NCBI RefSeq assembly: GCF_030656345.1
Contig: NZ_JAUSNR010000010.1
Span: 186,001-250,000, forward strand
Origin: Pseudotabrizicola sp.
GTDB lineage: Bacteria; Pseudomonadota; Alphaproteobacteria; Rhodobacterales; Rhodobacteraceae
DNA: 64,000 nt
Direction: 5' to 3'
Positions 45,004 to 53,256 of this stretch are shown here, piece by piece. Position numbers and translations under genes: made by a program. The notes under the pieces are model-generated. The model had not been told where the DNA came from. It searched no databases and saw only the letters and a list, made by a program, of their open reading frames with translations. The number at the start of each line of letters is the position of its first letter. Position 1 is the stretch's first letter.

Positions 45004-45422
45004 GGGGTGGCCCCCGGCTGGGCCACCAGCTCGATCTGCGCAAAGCCAAGCGGCGACAGACGCGGCAAGATCTGCGCCAGACGCGCGGCTGGCAGGGCGG
45101 TATCGGCGCGTAAGGTCAGGCGGGGCGGTTCCGCATCGCAATCGGTGGCGGTGCAATGGTCGGTGCGGGCGGCCTCAATCGCGGCAAGCGCCGGGTCGTC
45201 CAGCAGGTCGCGGTAGCCAAGCTGGCCGTCGGCGCTGATGAACAGGGTGAAATCGCCCTGTGCCTCGGCCTCGGCCAAGGCTTCGGGCGGGGTGACGGTG
45301 AAGGGTTCAGGCGGGGTCAGCCGCGCGGAGATCAGGAAAAAGATCAGCAGCAGGAAGACCACATTGATCATCGGCAGCAGGTTTTCCTGCGCGGGGCGGC
45401 GGGGGGGTGGCGAGAAATCCAT
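45000..45422 (-). CDS. exbD: ExbD/TolR-type biopolymer transport protein (second copy)
   Basis: The 140-aa protein has a short cytoplasmic N-terminus, a single membrane segment (MINVVFLLLIFFLIS) and a periplasmic domain. The charged Asp expected in that helix (typical PMIDVVFLLLVFF) is replaced by Asn (PMINVVFLLLIFF), which is notable because that Asp is the proton-carrying residue in the ExbD/TolR/MotB family. It lies between the first exbD and tonB, 4 bp from the former. Confidence 0.85.
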   Translation of the reverse strand: MDFSPPPRRPAQENLLPMINVVFLLLIFFLISARLTPPEPFTVTPPEALAEAEAQGDFTLFISADGQLGYRDLLDDPALAAIEAARTDHCTATDCDAEPPRLTLRADTALPAARLAQILPRLSPLGFAQIELVAQPGATP

Positions 45423-45426
45423 GGCG

Positions 45427-45804
45427 CTATTCCACCAGAACCAGCCGGGTAAAGCCCGCGCCGGTCAGCCGGTCCATCACCGCGACCAGCGCCTGCAGAT
45501 CGGCCCCGTCGCCCGCGCGCAGGATGATGGCATCGCCGGGGGTTTCGGTCAGCACGCGCAGCGCTTCGGCCAGCGCATCGGGCGCGATGTCGATGCCGTT
45601 GAGCCGCAGGCTGTCGCCTGACAGGTCGACCAGCCGCGGCGGGCCGGAATAGGCGGTGCCGCCGCCTGCGACCGACAAAGGCAGTGCCCGGTCAGACCCG
45701 AAGCGCGAGGCGAGCATGAAGAACACCAGCAGCAGAAAGACCACGTCGATCATCGGCGTCAGGTTGGGCCGCCTGCGCGGACGGTCTGTCGCAAACGAGA
45801 TCAT
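45427..45804 (-). CDS. exbD: ExbD/TolR-type biopolymer transport protein (first copy)
   Basis: The 125-aa protein has RPNLTPMIDVVFLLLVFFMLAS, the classic ExbD membrane helix with its proton-carrying Asp, and a periplasmic domain with LRLNGIDI and ILRAGDGADLQALVAVMDRL. Its ATG overlaps the exbB stop by 4 bp. With exbB it forms the proton-driven motor. Confidence 0.9.
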   Translation of the reverse strand: MISFATDRPRRRPNLTPMIDVVFLLLVFFMLASRFGSDRALPLSVAGGGTAYSGPPRLVDLSGDSLRLNGIDIAPDALAEALRVLTETPGDAIILRAGDGADLQALVAVMDRLTGAGFTRLVLVE

Positions 45805-46529
45805 TCGGCGGCGCGGGTGACAGAAATCGGGCTGGCAGCATTGGGGGCGGCATTACCCGGCGCCACGCGCGCGCCATGCAGGATGCGGGTCGCCGAATCC
45901 TCCATATCATGGCGCAAGCCGTCGACCACGCTTTCAAACCATGTCAGCGCGACCGAGGCCGGGATCGCCACGGCCATGCCTGCGGCTGTGGTCAGAAGCG
46001 CCTCCCATATCCCACCGGCAAGGGCGGCGGGGTCGGCGCGCGACCCGGCCTCTTGCAATGCCTGAAAGGCGGCGATCATGCCGGTGACGGTGCCCAGAAG
46101 GCCCAGCAGCGGGCCGATGGTCGCGGCCAGTTCCAGCCCGCGCAGGCCGGTGCGGGCGCGTGACAACAGGCCACGGGCGACGCGGGCGGTCTCCGCCTCG
46201 GCCCCGGTCTGGTCCAGCCCGGGGTTCATCGCGGCCTGCATCGCGGCCAGCGCCAGACGGGCGCGCAACGACCCGCGCTTGTGCAGGGCCGCCATCGCGG
46301 CATCGGTCTGGCCCGCCGCCCAAAGGTCCAGCGCGCGGGCGGTGTGGCGGCCACCCGACCATGCGCCGAACGTAAGCAGGCGCATCACCTTCCACAGGAT
46401 CAGCGCAATGGTCAGCACGGACAGCACCGCAATGGCCCACATCGCCGGGCCGCCCATGGCGACAAACCCGAGCATCTCGGCGAAGCTGTCAGAAAAGGAT
46501 GCGGCAAGGGTGGCGGTCTGGTTTTCCAT
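45801..46529 (-). CDS. exbB: ExbB/TolQ/MotA-family proton channel protein
   Basis: The 242-aa protein has three membrane segments: about 25-45 (GPAMWAIAVLSVLTIALILWKV) and two in the C-terminal half (LELAATIGPLLGLLGTVTGMI and LLTTAAGMAVAIPASVALTWF), with the family GxxxGL and Thr features. It heads the exbB-exbD-exbD-tonB operon. The last ~30 residues extend beyond the usual end and are cytoplasmic. Confidence 0.9.
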   Translation of the reverse strand: MENQTATLAASFSDSFAEMLGFVAMGGPAMWAIAVLSVLTIALILWKVMRLLTFGAWSGGRHTARALDLWAAGQTDAAMAALHKRGSLRARLALAAMQAAMNPGLDQTGAEAETARVARGLLSRARTGLRGLELAATIGPLLGLLGTVTGMIAAFQALQEAGSRADPAALAGGIWEALLTTAAGMAVAIPASVALTWFESVVDGLRHDMEDSATRILHGARVAPGNAAPNAASPISVTRAAE

Positions 46530-46679
46530 GGCGTCTCACTTGGTCTGGTTAAGACGGATCTGGGTGTGAGGTATGCCTGCCCGGTCTGCGCCCTGTCATC
46601 GGTCATTCCGTCGGCGGATTCAACCGGGTTTTTGCCTTGCGCCGCTGCCCGCCCCATCCGGGGCAGGCAGACGCTGGCA

Positions 46680-48236
46680 TCAGAAGTCGGTCGGCGCGCC
46701 GCCCTCTTGCTTGCGGCGGGCGACGAAACGGGTCAGTTCTTCGCGGGCGGTGTCATCCATTTCCGGCGGCTCGAATTCGGCCAGGATCTGTTTGTAGATC
46801 CGGTGGGCACGTTCCGGGGTCCAGTGGGCGCCATCGGCCTGCCACGCCTCATAATTGCGCCAGTCGCTGGCGAAGGGGGCGTAGAACGCGGTCTGATAGC
46901 GGTCTTGCGTGTGCTGGCAGCCGAAGTAATGGCCGCCTGCCCCGACCTCGCGGATGGCATCTAGGGCGATATCGGCGTCGGTGGTGGCGAAGGTGGCTTC
47001 CTCGAAATAGCGCTGGATCATCTGCAGCACTTCGCAATCCATCACGAATTTCTCGGGCGATGCGATCAGCCCGCCCTCCAGCCAGCCTGCCGCGTGATAG
47101 ACAAGGTTGGTGCGCGACTGCACCGCGGCCCAGAGGCTGTTCGAGGTTTCCCACATCGACTGGCCATCGGGCACATTGGCCGCACAGACGCCGGATGAGC
47201 GCAGCGGCAAGCCGTAGAACCGTACCAGCTGGCCGGTCATCTGCGTTGCGCGCATGTATTCGGGCGTACCAAAGGCGGGGGCGCCCGATTTCATGTCGAC
47301 GTTGCTGGTGAAGGTGCCGATGGCGACCGGGCAGCCGGGGTTGATGTATTGCAGTAGGGCAATGGCGGCGAGCGCCTCGGCAAGGCTCAGCGCCACCGCG
47401 CCCGCCATGGTGACCGGGGCCATCGCCCCCGCCAGCGTGAACGGTGTCACGATCACCGGCTGGCCACGCCGTGCCATGCGCATGGCACCGTCGAGCATGG
47501 GGTAGTCATGCTTCAGCGGGCTGACCGAGTTGATATTGGTGAACATGCGCGGGCTGGCGTCAAACTCTGCCTGCGTGAGACCGCCAGCGATGCGCACCAT
47601 TTCCATCACATCCTCGACCCGTTCCGCCCCCAGCGAATAGGCGTGGACCACCTTGTCGGTCAGGGTCAGCTGGTCGTAGAGACAATCGAGATGGCGCACG
47701 CCTGCGTGCACATCGACCGGCTCCACCGGATAGCCGCCGTTCAGGTGGATGCAGTTGAAATACTGGGTCAGTTTGGTGAATTCCCGGAAGGTCGCCATAT
47801 CGCCCGAGCGTTTGCCACGTTCCAGATCCCAGGCGTTGGGCGGTGAGGAAACGTTGCCGAACAGCATATGCTTGCCGCCCATGATCACCCGGCGGCCCGG
47901 ATTGCGCGGGGTGATGGTGAAGCTGTCCGGTGCATGGGCCAGCATTTCCATCACGAACGACTCATCCATGCGGACATTGGTGCCGGTGACGATGCAACCT
48001 GCGCTGCGCAAAATCTCTGCCGCTTCGGGGTTCAGAAATTCGATGCCGATGTCGGACAGGATGGTCATGGCCCCCCGATGCACGCGCTGGACACCATCTG
48101 CATCCAGCGGTTCGGTCGGGCGGTCGGGGTTGACCGGGATGCGCCATGGCATCTGGTCGATCACGGCTGACCCTGCGCGGGCCTTGTTGCCCGCCCGGCC
48201 CCCGGCCCGGCGTTTGCGATCCTGAACGTCAATCAT
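46680..48236 (-). CDS. MttB-superfamily (trimethylamine methyltransferase-like) protein
   Basis: The 518-aa protein belongs to the MttB family: DADGVQRVHRGAMTILSDIGIEFLNPEAAEILRSAGC, GNVSSPPNAWDLERGKRSGDMATFREFTKLTQ, and a TIM-barrel with AIGTFTSNVDMKSGAPAFGTPEY. No in-frame UAG interrupts it, so it is of the non-pyrrolysine type, whose studied members demethylate glycine betaine or similar quaternary amines onto a corrinoid protein. No corrinoid protein or activator gene is nearby. AGGAGG seven bases before ATG 48236 decides the start over the longer frame to 48422. Confidence 0.88.
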   Translation of the reverse strand: MIDVQDRKRRAGGRAGNKARAGSAVIDQMPWRIPVNPDRPTEPLDADGVQRVHRGAMTILSDIGIEFLNPEAAEILRSAGCIVTGTNVRMDESFVMEMLAHAPDSFTITPRNPGRRVIMGGKHMLFGNVSSPPNAWDLERGKRSGDMATFREFTKLTQYFNCIHLNGGYPVEPVDVHAGVRHLDCLYDQLTLTDKVVHAYSLGAERVEDVMEMVRIAGGLTQAEFDASPRMFTNINSVSPLKHDYPMLDGAMRMARRGQPVIVTPFTLAGAMAPVTMAGAVALSLAEALAAIALLQYINPGCPVAIGTFTSNVDMKSGAPAFGTPEYMRATQMTGQLVRFYGLPLRSSGVCAANVPDGQSMWETSNSLWAAVQSRTNLVYHAAGWLEGGLIASPEKFVMDCEVLQMIQRYFEEATFATTDADIALDAIREVGAGGHYFGCQHTQDRYQTAFYAPFASDWRNYEAWQADGAHWTPERAHRIYKQILAEFEPPEMDDTAREELTRFVARRKQEGGAPTDF

Positions 48237-48330
48237 CCCGCCTCCTTTGGCCCCGACGGGCCGCGTGAGGGCAGGATGAACGAAAGCGCGACCGGGCGCG
48301 CCATACAGCGGCGACGCAAAAGCGTCGTTT

Positions 48331-49023
48331 TCAGGCGGCGTGCCGGGCAAGCCAGCCGGTGAGCGCGCCGATGTCGGGCAAAACCACATCGGCATGCGGG
48401 GCAAGATCGCCTTCGGTGGCAATGCCGGTCAGCACCGCGATGCAGACCATGCCCGCCGCGCGCCCGGCATGCAGGTCGTGCAGGCTGTCGCCGACCATGG
48501 CGATGCGGGCCGGGTTCAGCCCGGTGGCCCGCGCAAAGGCAAGGCACATGCCGGGGCCGGGCTTGGCCCCGTGGCCGGAGTCGTAGCCGGAGATGAAATC
48601 GAACAGATCGGTCAGGTCATGCGCCGCCAGATGGGCCCGGGCGGGGGCCTCGGTATCATTGGTGGCAAGGCCGATGCGCAGGCCACTGGCGCGCAATGCC
48701 TCCAGCAAGGGGCGCAGGGGAACGGCAGGCACCATGACTGTGTGGGCGGCGGCGGCGTTGATCTGCGATTCGATTCCGGCAGGGCTTTGTCCGGGCATGT
48801 GCGGAGCGAGGGCTGCGGCAATTTCGTGCGCCGTGCCCGCAATCACCGGGCTGTCGGGCGCAAAGGTCTGTGCCGCCAGGTCATAGCCGATGGCCCCCCC
48901 CATCGCCGCCGCATGGTCCGCATCGCGGGCCAGTGTGTGCAGCAAGGTTTCGGCCCAGCTGCCCCAGCTGCGGCGGAAATCGAACAATGTGCCGTCCTTG
49001 TCGAAGATCACGCCGTCAATCAT
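48331..49023 (-). CDS. HAD-superfamily phosphatase, phosphoglycolate phosphatase-like
   Basis: The 230-aa protein has HAD motif I FDKDGTLFDF (nucleophile Asp8), motif II LATNDT, the Lys of motif III in GAKPGP and motif IV VGDSLHDLHAGRAAGM. A helical cap between motifs I and II resembles Gph-type phosphatases. The substrate is open. It ends 94 bp before the MttB-family gene on the same strand. A short hairpin CGACGC-AAAA-GCGTCG (48312-48327) follows. Confidence 0.87.
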   Translation of the reverse strand: MIDGVIFDKDGTLFDFRRSWGSWAETLLHTLARDADHAAAMGGAIGYDLAAQTFAPDSPVIAGTAHEIAAALAPHMPGQSPAGIESQINAAAAHTVMVPAVPLRPLLEALRASGLRIGLATNDTEAPARAHLAAHDLTDLFDFISGYDSGHGAKPGPGMCLAFARATGLNPARIAMVGDSLHDLHAGRAAGMVCIAVLTGIATEGDLAPHADVVLPDIGALTGWLARHAA

Positions 49024-49069
49024 GCTGCCCGCCCGTCTGTCATGTCAGTCTGCCCTTGTGCGCCCGCTG

Positions 49070-49351
49070 TCAGGTCCAATGCAACGCCTCTCCGCCCGGC
49101 AGGGCGGCGCGGGCCAGCATCGGCGCGTCATAGCGCAGGCCGGTCGCATCGCAAAACGCCACGATCCACGCGTCATCCATCAACAGAAAGTCGAGGACAG
49201 AACCCAGAAACTCCGGTTCTGTCGCGCGGCTGCGCAGGTCATCGGCGGAAAGCCCGGTCGAGCCCATGAACACCGGCAGCAGGTCTTCGTTGGCAACCAG
49301 CCAGGCAAGCGCCTGAATGGCCAGTGTTTCGGCGGATTCTCGCTTGGTCAA
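49070..49351 (-). CDS. DUF3572-family small protein
   Basis: The 93-aa protein starts (M)TKRESAETLAIQALAWLVANEDLLPVFMGSTGLSADDLR and ends LRYDAPMLARAALPGGEALHWT, a pattern I recognise as DUF3572. Its function is unknown. I use a TTG start at 49351 because the upstream in-frame extension to 49399 runs through a perfect -10 box (TATAAT) and has no family similarity. It is divergent from pleD, an arrangement I recall from related genomes. Confidence 0.75.
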   Translation of the reverse strand: MTKRESAETLAIQALAWLVANEDLLPVFMGSTGLSADDLRSRATEPEFLGSVLDFLLMDDAWIVAFCDATGLRYDAPMLARAALPGGEALHWT

Positions 49352-49388
49352 CCTGATATTCCTGCTGTCATCCGCTAAAGTACCGAGT

Positions 49389-49394
49389 ATTATA
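49389..49394 (-). promoter_or_regulatory. Consensus -10 box upstream of the DUF3572 gene
   Basis: TATAAT on the minus strand lies 38 bp before the proposed TTG start, in an AT-rich 90-bp gap shared with pleD. The matching -35 is poor. Confidence 0.5.
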
Positions 49395-49486
49395 GGCAAA
49401 GTGAACGAAAACCTTTATTCTTTTTTCAAGGAATTCTTAACCAACTGGTAGGATAGATTGACGTCATAACCCATTAGGCGAGCGAC

Positions 49487-50881
49487 ATGGACGGCAGAAT
49501 CCTCATCATTGATGACGTCGCGACAAACAGGATTGTCCTGAAGGTCAAACTTGGCGCGGCGTCCTATCATCCGATCATCGCCTCTGGCGGTGTGGAGGGC
49601 CTGGCGCTGGCGCGCAGATGCCTGCCGGACCTGATTCTGCTGGACCTGATGCTGCCCGATCTGCCGGGCATCGATGTGCTGCGGCAGTTGCGCAACGATC
49701 CGGCCACGCGCGATGTTCCGGTGATTGTGGTGTCTTCCATGACCACGCTGCAGGACCGGCTGGCCGCGCTGGAAGCCGGGGCCGATGATGTTTTCGTAAA
49801 GCCCTATGATGACGATCTGATGATGGCTCGCCTGCGCAATCTGCTGCGCAGCCGTCAGGATCTGGCCGATCTGACAGATGGCCGCGACAGTGGCCTGTTC
49901 GGGATGGCCGAGCCGGAGCCGGAGTTCCGGCATCCCGGTCACGTTGCGCTGGTGACCGAGCGGCCGGAAATGGCCATGAAGCTGCGCCACGATCTGTCGC
50001 CGCTGCTGCGCGACAGAATCTCGGTGCTGACGCATGACACCGTGCTGTCAGACGCCGGTCCGCTGACGCGCGCCCCCGATATCTATGTCATCGACACCGA
50101 TGGCCTGCAGTCCGAGCGTGGGCTGCGCCTGCTGTCTGACCTGCGCAGCCGGGCGGCGACCCGGCATGCCGGGATCTGTCTGATGACCGGATCGGCGGTG
50201 CCGGGCCATACGATCATGGCCTTTGATCTGGGGGCGAACGGCATTCTGACCGCCGGGATGGCGCTGCCGGAAATGGCTTTGCGGCTGCGGGCGGTGCTGC
50301 GCAGCAAGCGCCGGGCCGATCTGCGGCGCGAACAGGTGCAGGACGGGCTGCGCATGGCAATGCTCGATCCGCTGACCGGGTTGTTCAACCGCCGCTATGC
50401 CGCCGCGCGGATGCTGGCGATGGCTGGCCGCAGCCTGTTGGAGGGGCGGCCGCTGGCGGTGATGGTGGTGGATATCGACCGGTTCAAATCGGTGAATGAC
50501 CGTTACGGCCATTCCGTCGGCGATGATGTGCTGATCGAGGTCGCGCACCGGCTGGGCAGCAACCTGCGCGAAGATGATCTGCTGGCGCGGATCGGCGGCG
50601 AGGAATTTCTGATCGCCCTGCCGGTCACAACGATCGATGAGGCGCAGACCGTTGCCCGCCGCCTGTGCCACGAGGTAGAGCGGCGGCCGATTCTGGTGGC
50701 TGGCGGCGCGCTGACAATCACGGTGTCGATCGGGCTTGCGCTGTCGCAGGGTGACCCGGGCGGCAGCCGCAGCGCCGAGGCGGATATGGTTGACGGCCTG
50801 ATCGGTCAGGCGGATCAGGCGCTGCTGGCGTCAAAACGGGCCGGGCGCAATCAGGTGACGCTGGCGCGCAGCGCCGCATAA
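49487..50881 (+). CDS. pleD: PleD-type response regulator diguanylate cyclase
   Basis: The 464-aa protein has a receiver domain (Asp53 in LLDLMLPDLPG, VKPYDDDLM), a second degenerate receiver (about 150-290), and a GGDEF domain with active site RIGGEEF. An inhibitory site REDD lies five residues before GGEEF, indicating feedback control by cyclic di-GMP. It makes c-di-GMP when phosphorylated, often controlling motility or attachment. The kinase partner is not adjacent. The stop codon falls inside a 25-bp tandem duplication. Confidence 0.95.
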   Translation: MDGRILIIDDVATNRIVLKVKLGAASYHPIIASGGVEGLALARRCLPDLILLDLMLPDLPGIDVLRQLRNDPATRDVPVIVVSSMTTLQDRLAALEAGADDVFVKPYDDDLMMARLRNLLRSRQDLADLTDGRDSGLFGMAEPEPEFRHPGHVALVTERPEMAMKLRHDLSPLLRDRISVLTHDTVLSDAGPLTRAPDIYVIDTDGLQSERGLRLLSDLRSRAATRHAGICLMTGSAVPGHTIMAFDLGANGILTAGMALPEMALRLRAVLRSKRRADLRREQVQDGLRMAMLDPLTGLFNRRYAAARMLAMAGRSLLEGRPLAVMVVDIDRFKSVNDRYGHSVGDDVLIEVAHRLGSNLREDDLLARIGGEEFLIALPVTTIDEAQTVARRLCHEVERRPILVAGGALTITVSIGLALSQGDPGGSRSAEADMVDGLIGQADQALLASKRAGRNQVTLARSAA

Positions 50882-50913
50882 GGCGGGCGCGCGCAGCGCC
50901 GCATAAGGCGGGG
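50864..50913 (+). repeat. 25-bp tandem duplication at the pleD 3' end
   Basis: Two copies of a unit starting GCGCGCAGCGCCGCATAAGG lie head to tail with a 25-bp period and one difference at the end. The first copy carries the pleD TAA stop; the second is an untranslated duplicate. It looks like replication slippage. Confidence 0.85.
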
Positions 50914-50932
50914 GCGGGCCGCGACCGGGCGG

Positions 50933-51451
50933 TCAGTTCTTGCGCGGTGTCTCTGGCCGGCCTTTTTTGCCCCCCCGCTCCAGCGCCTGTTCCAGCCGGT
51001 CCAGAAACGCCGCCCGTTCCGGGTCTGACATCTGCAGCACCAGCCCGACGAGCGCGTCACGCCCGGCCTCGGCCCGGGCGGTGACGCGGCTGTTTTGCGA
51101 TTCGACCGCCGCCCGGAAGGCTGCGGCGTCAAACGGCGTGGCGCGCAGCGCGGTCAGCACCGCGTCGAAATCGGCGCGCATCTGGGTCCGCATTTCACGC
51201 AGGCCCGGCCCCTGTTCAGCAAAGCCGCGCAGCATGGCGCGGCGCTGGTCGCGGGTCAGCGCCTCGGTGAACGGGCCGAAGTTCAGGTCGCGCACCGCCG
51301 CCGGGGGCGGGCGGTCGGGATCATGCACGCGCAGGGCCATGCCCGCGACGGTGCCCGCCACCGCAAGGTTCAGCGCCAGCGACACAGCCAGCAGCAGCTT
51401 GAGCCCGCGGCCCGCAGATTTAGGGGGAACGGGGGGCGGCAGGTCGGTCAT
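50933..51451 (-). CDS. Membrane-anchored CpxP/Spy-like metal-resistance protein
   Basis: The 172-aa protein has one N-terminal membrane segment (LKLLLAVSLALNLAVAGTVAGMAL) and a helical periplasmic part (FGPFTEALTRDQRRAMLRGF, AALRATPFDAAAFRAAVESQ, VLQMSDPERAAFLDRLEQALERG) typical of the periplasmic heavy-metal-sensor/Metal_resist family. The start overlaps the stop of the putative anti-sigma gene by 4 bp, placing it in the sigma-factor operon. Zinc-resistance or envelope stress roles are known for the wider family; here it is inference. Confidence 0.75.
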   Translation of the reverse strand: MTDLPPPVPPKSAGRGLKLLLAVSLALNLAVAGTVAGMALRVHDPDRPPPAAVRDLNFGPFTEALTRDQRRAMLRGFAEQGPGLREMRTQMRADFDAVLTALRATPFDAAAFRAAVESQNSRVTARAEAGRDALVGLVLQMSDPERAAFLDRLEQALERGGKKGRPETPRKN

Positions 51452-51816
51452 TGTGACACATCCTCGGTCAATAGCGCGTCAAATCCGGGCAGCAGGTCAA
51501 GGCTTTCGCTGACCCCAAAGCCGATGCTTCCGGCCAGGGTCACCATCGGTTCGGGCTGGACATAGCCGATGACCAGCCCGGCCATGGCGGCAGTGCCGAC
51601 CCCCGCCACCGCCAGTGCGCCGCCAAGGGCGGCGGCCAGCCGGGTCCACAGGCTGGTGCGGGGCGCAATGCGTTGCACGCGGCGGGGTTGCAGCGCAGTT
51701 GCATCGGCCAGCACCCGCGCCATGAAGCCATCGTCCACCGCCAGCGGCTGTGCCCGCGCCTGCGCAAACAGGGCGTCCAGATCGGCTTCGGGTGTCATGT
51801 CAGTCTGCGTCTTCAT
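51448..51816 (-). CDS. Putative anti-sigma factor, single membrane segment
   Basis: The 122-aa protein has a cytoplasmic N-terminus of about 50 residues, one membrane helix (LAAALGGALAVAGVGTAAMAGLVIGYV) and a short periplasmic tail. Position directly after an ECF sigma gene and this topology suggest an anti-sigma factor, but the zinc-binding HxxxCxxC motif is absent, so the role is inferred. The start overlaps the sigma gene by 17 bp; ATG 51798 is an alternative. Confidence 0.6.
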   Translation of the reverse strand: MKTQTDMTPEADLDALFAQARAQPLAVDDGFMARVLADATALQPRRVQRIAPRTSLWTRLAAALGGALAVAGVGTAAMAGLVIGYVQPEPMVTLAGSIGFGVSESLDLLPGFDALLTEDVSQ

Positions 51817-52399
51817 ATCCCAGATCCTCTCGCCGCCCCGCCAACAGGGCGGCCAATGCGCGTTTGCCCCGCGCGGTCAGGCTTTCCACCGCCTCGACCC
51901 CGATCTCCATGATCGTGGCGATCTGCGGATTGGCAAGTCCTTCGATGTGGCGCAGCACCACCGCCTGCCGCTGCCGGTCCGGCAATTGCCCCAGTGCCGC
52001 CTGCAGGGCGGCCATGCGGTCGGCCTCTATCATGCTTTGCACCACCGCAGGCTGATCGCTGGCCGGTTCGGGGGCATCGTCCAGCGGATCGGCCCTGCGG
52101 CGCTTGCGGGCGCGCAGCCGGTCGGTCGCCAGATTGGCCACCACACGGAACATCCAGGTGGTGACCTGCGCCTCGCCCTGCCGCCAGTCGGGGGCGATGC
52201 GCCACAGGCGCAACAGCGCCTCTTGCGCCACATCCTCGGCCTCGGCCCGGTCGGCCAGCATCCGCAGGGCGTGGCCAAAGGCGCGCGGGGCCAGACGCTG
52301 TGTCAGCAGACGTGCGGCACCCGGATCTCCATTCGCATAGAGAACCAGAAGCGCCTCGTCCGAGAGCGGGGCTGCGGTGTCGTCGCGTGGCATGTCCAT
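51800..52399 (-). CDS. ECF-family RNA polymerase sigma factor
   Basis: The 199-aa protein has sigma region 2 (LYANGDPGAARLLTQRLAPRAFGHALRMLADRAEAEDVAQEALLRLW, then TWMFRVVANLATDRLRARKRR) and region 4 (LQAALGQLPDRQRQAVVLRHIEGLANPQIATIMEIGVEAVESLTARGKRALA). It would direct polymerase to a stress regulon. Followed by a putative anti-sigma gene and a Spy-like gene in one operon; an EF-hand gene is 78 bp upstream on the same strand. Confidence 0.92.
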   Translation of the reverse strand: MDMPRDDTAAPLSDEALLVLYANGDPGAARLLTQRLAPRAFGHALRMLADRAEAEDVAQEALLRLWRIAPDWRQGEAQVTTWMFRVVANLATDRLRARKRRRADPLDDAPEPASDQPAVVQSMIEADRMAALQAALGQLPDRQRQAVVLRHIEGLANPQIATIMEIGVEAVESLTARGKRALAALLAGRREDLGYEDAD

Positions 52400-52476
52400 C
52401 CTGTCGCAGGCTTATCGACTTTTGCCCCCCGCCGGAAGGGCCACGCGCAGGCGCGACCCCCCAAGGCAAGGCAGGA

Positions 52477-53037
52477 TCAGTTGTTGCCGCGCGGGCCATG
52501 GTGACCACCCTGCGGACCACGGTGCTTTTTGCCGCCCGGGCCACCGCGCCGTTCGGACATCCGCTCTTTGGCGGCAGCGATTTCGGCTTCGGTGATGGCA
52601 CCGTCACCATCGGCGTCCAGCATCTCGAACATCCGGGCGGGCATCGGGCGCACCGACATTTCGGCGGCGGACAGCTTGCCGTCGCCATCGGTGTCCTGAC
52701 GTTCGATCATCCGGGCGGCGTGTTCGTTGGCGCGGATCGTGGCAGCACGGATGTGCATGGCCGCGATTTCTTCGGCGCTGAGCAGGCCATCGCCATCGGT
52801 GTCGATGGCGGCGACTTGTGCCGCGCGGAAGGCGTTGATTTCCTCTTGCGTCACCTTGCCATCGCCATCGGCATCCATCGCGGCAAAATCCATCTGACCC
52901 ATGCCGCCCATCGGGCCGCCCATCGGGCCCATCGGGCCGCCCATGCGCTCGCTGCGGTCGGCCATCGCGGCTCCGGCGGTCAGGGCAACGGCCAGCACCA
53001 CCAGCGAGGCACCCACGAATTTGTTTTTGTCGATCAT
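52477..53037 (-). CDS. Secreted EF-hand calcium-binding protein
   Basis: The 186-aa protein has a signal peptide (FVGASLVVLAVALTAGAAMA), a Gly/Met-rich segment, and four EF-hand loops: DADGDGKVTQEE, DTDGDGLLSAEE, DTDGDGKLSAAE and DADGDGAITEAE. The C-terminus is Gly/His/Lys-rich. It should bind calcium in the periplasm or outside. Its partner is unknown; closeness to the sigma-factor operon suggests shared control. Confidence 0.88.
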   Translation of the reverse strand: MIDKNKFVGASLVVLAVALTAGAAMADRSERMGGPMGPMGGPMGGMGQMDFAAMDADGDGKVTQEEINAFRAAQVAAIDTDGDGLLSAEEIAAMHIRAATIRANEHAARMIERQDTDGDGKLSAAEMSVRPMPARMFEMLDADGDGAITEAEIAAAKERMSERRGGPGGKKHRGPQGGHHGPRGNN

Positions 53038-53256
53038 TGGTCACATCCTTTTTTCAGACCGGCCCGCTGTTCTGCCCGGGGCCTTGTGACTGTGAAACGC
53101 CGGGGCTTGCCGCTTCCGTCGCAGAATGTTGCAGGCTTGCGACAAAGCCGCACAACCGGGCGACGGGGCTTTGAGCTGCGGGCGGGGTTGGAGTATCCAT
53201 CAGTGAAAGGGCCTCCACCGCGCGGCCCTGATCCCCATATAAAAAGTCAGACAGCC

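Noticed and set aside
48312-48331. Hairpin CGACGC-AAAA-GCGTCG followed by TTTT on the plus strand
   Set aside because: The T-tract is on the plus strand while the neighbouring gene is on the minus strand; on that strand there is no T-run, so it is not called a terminator.
53054-53200. Short minus-strand frame (48 codons) upstream of the EF-hand gene
   Set aside because: Low-complexity composition, no RBS, no homology recognised; the divergent gap is better read as promoter DNA.
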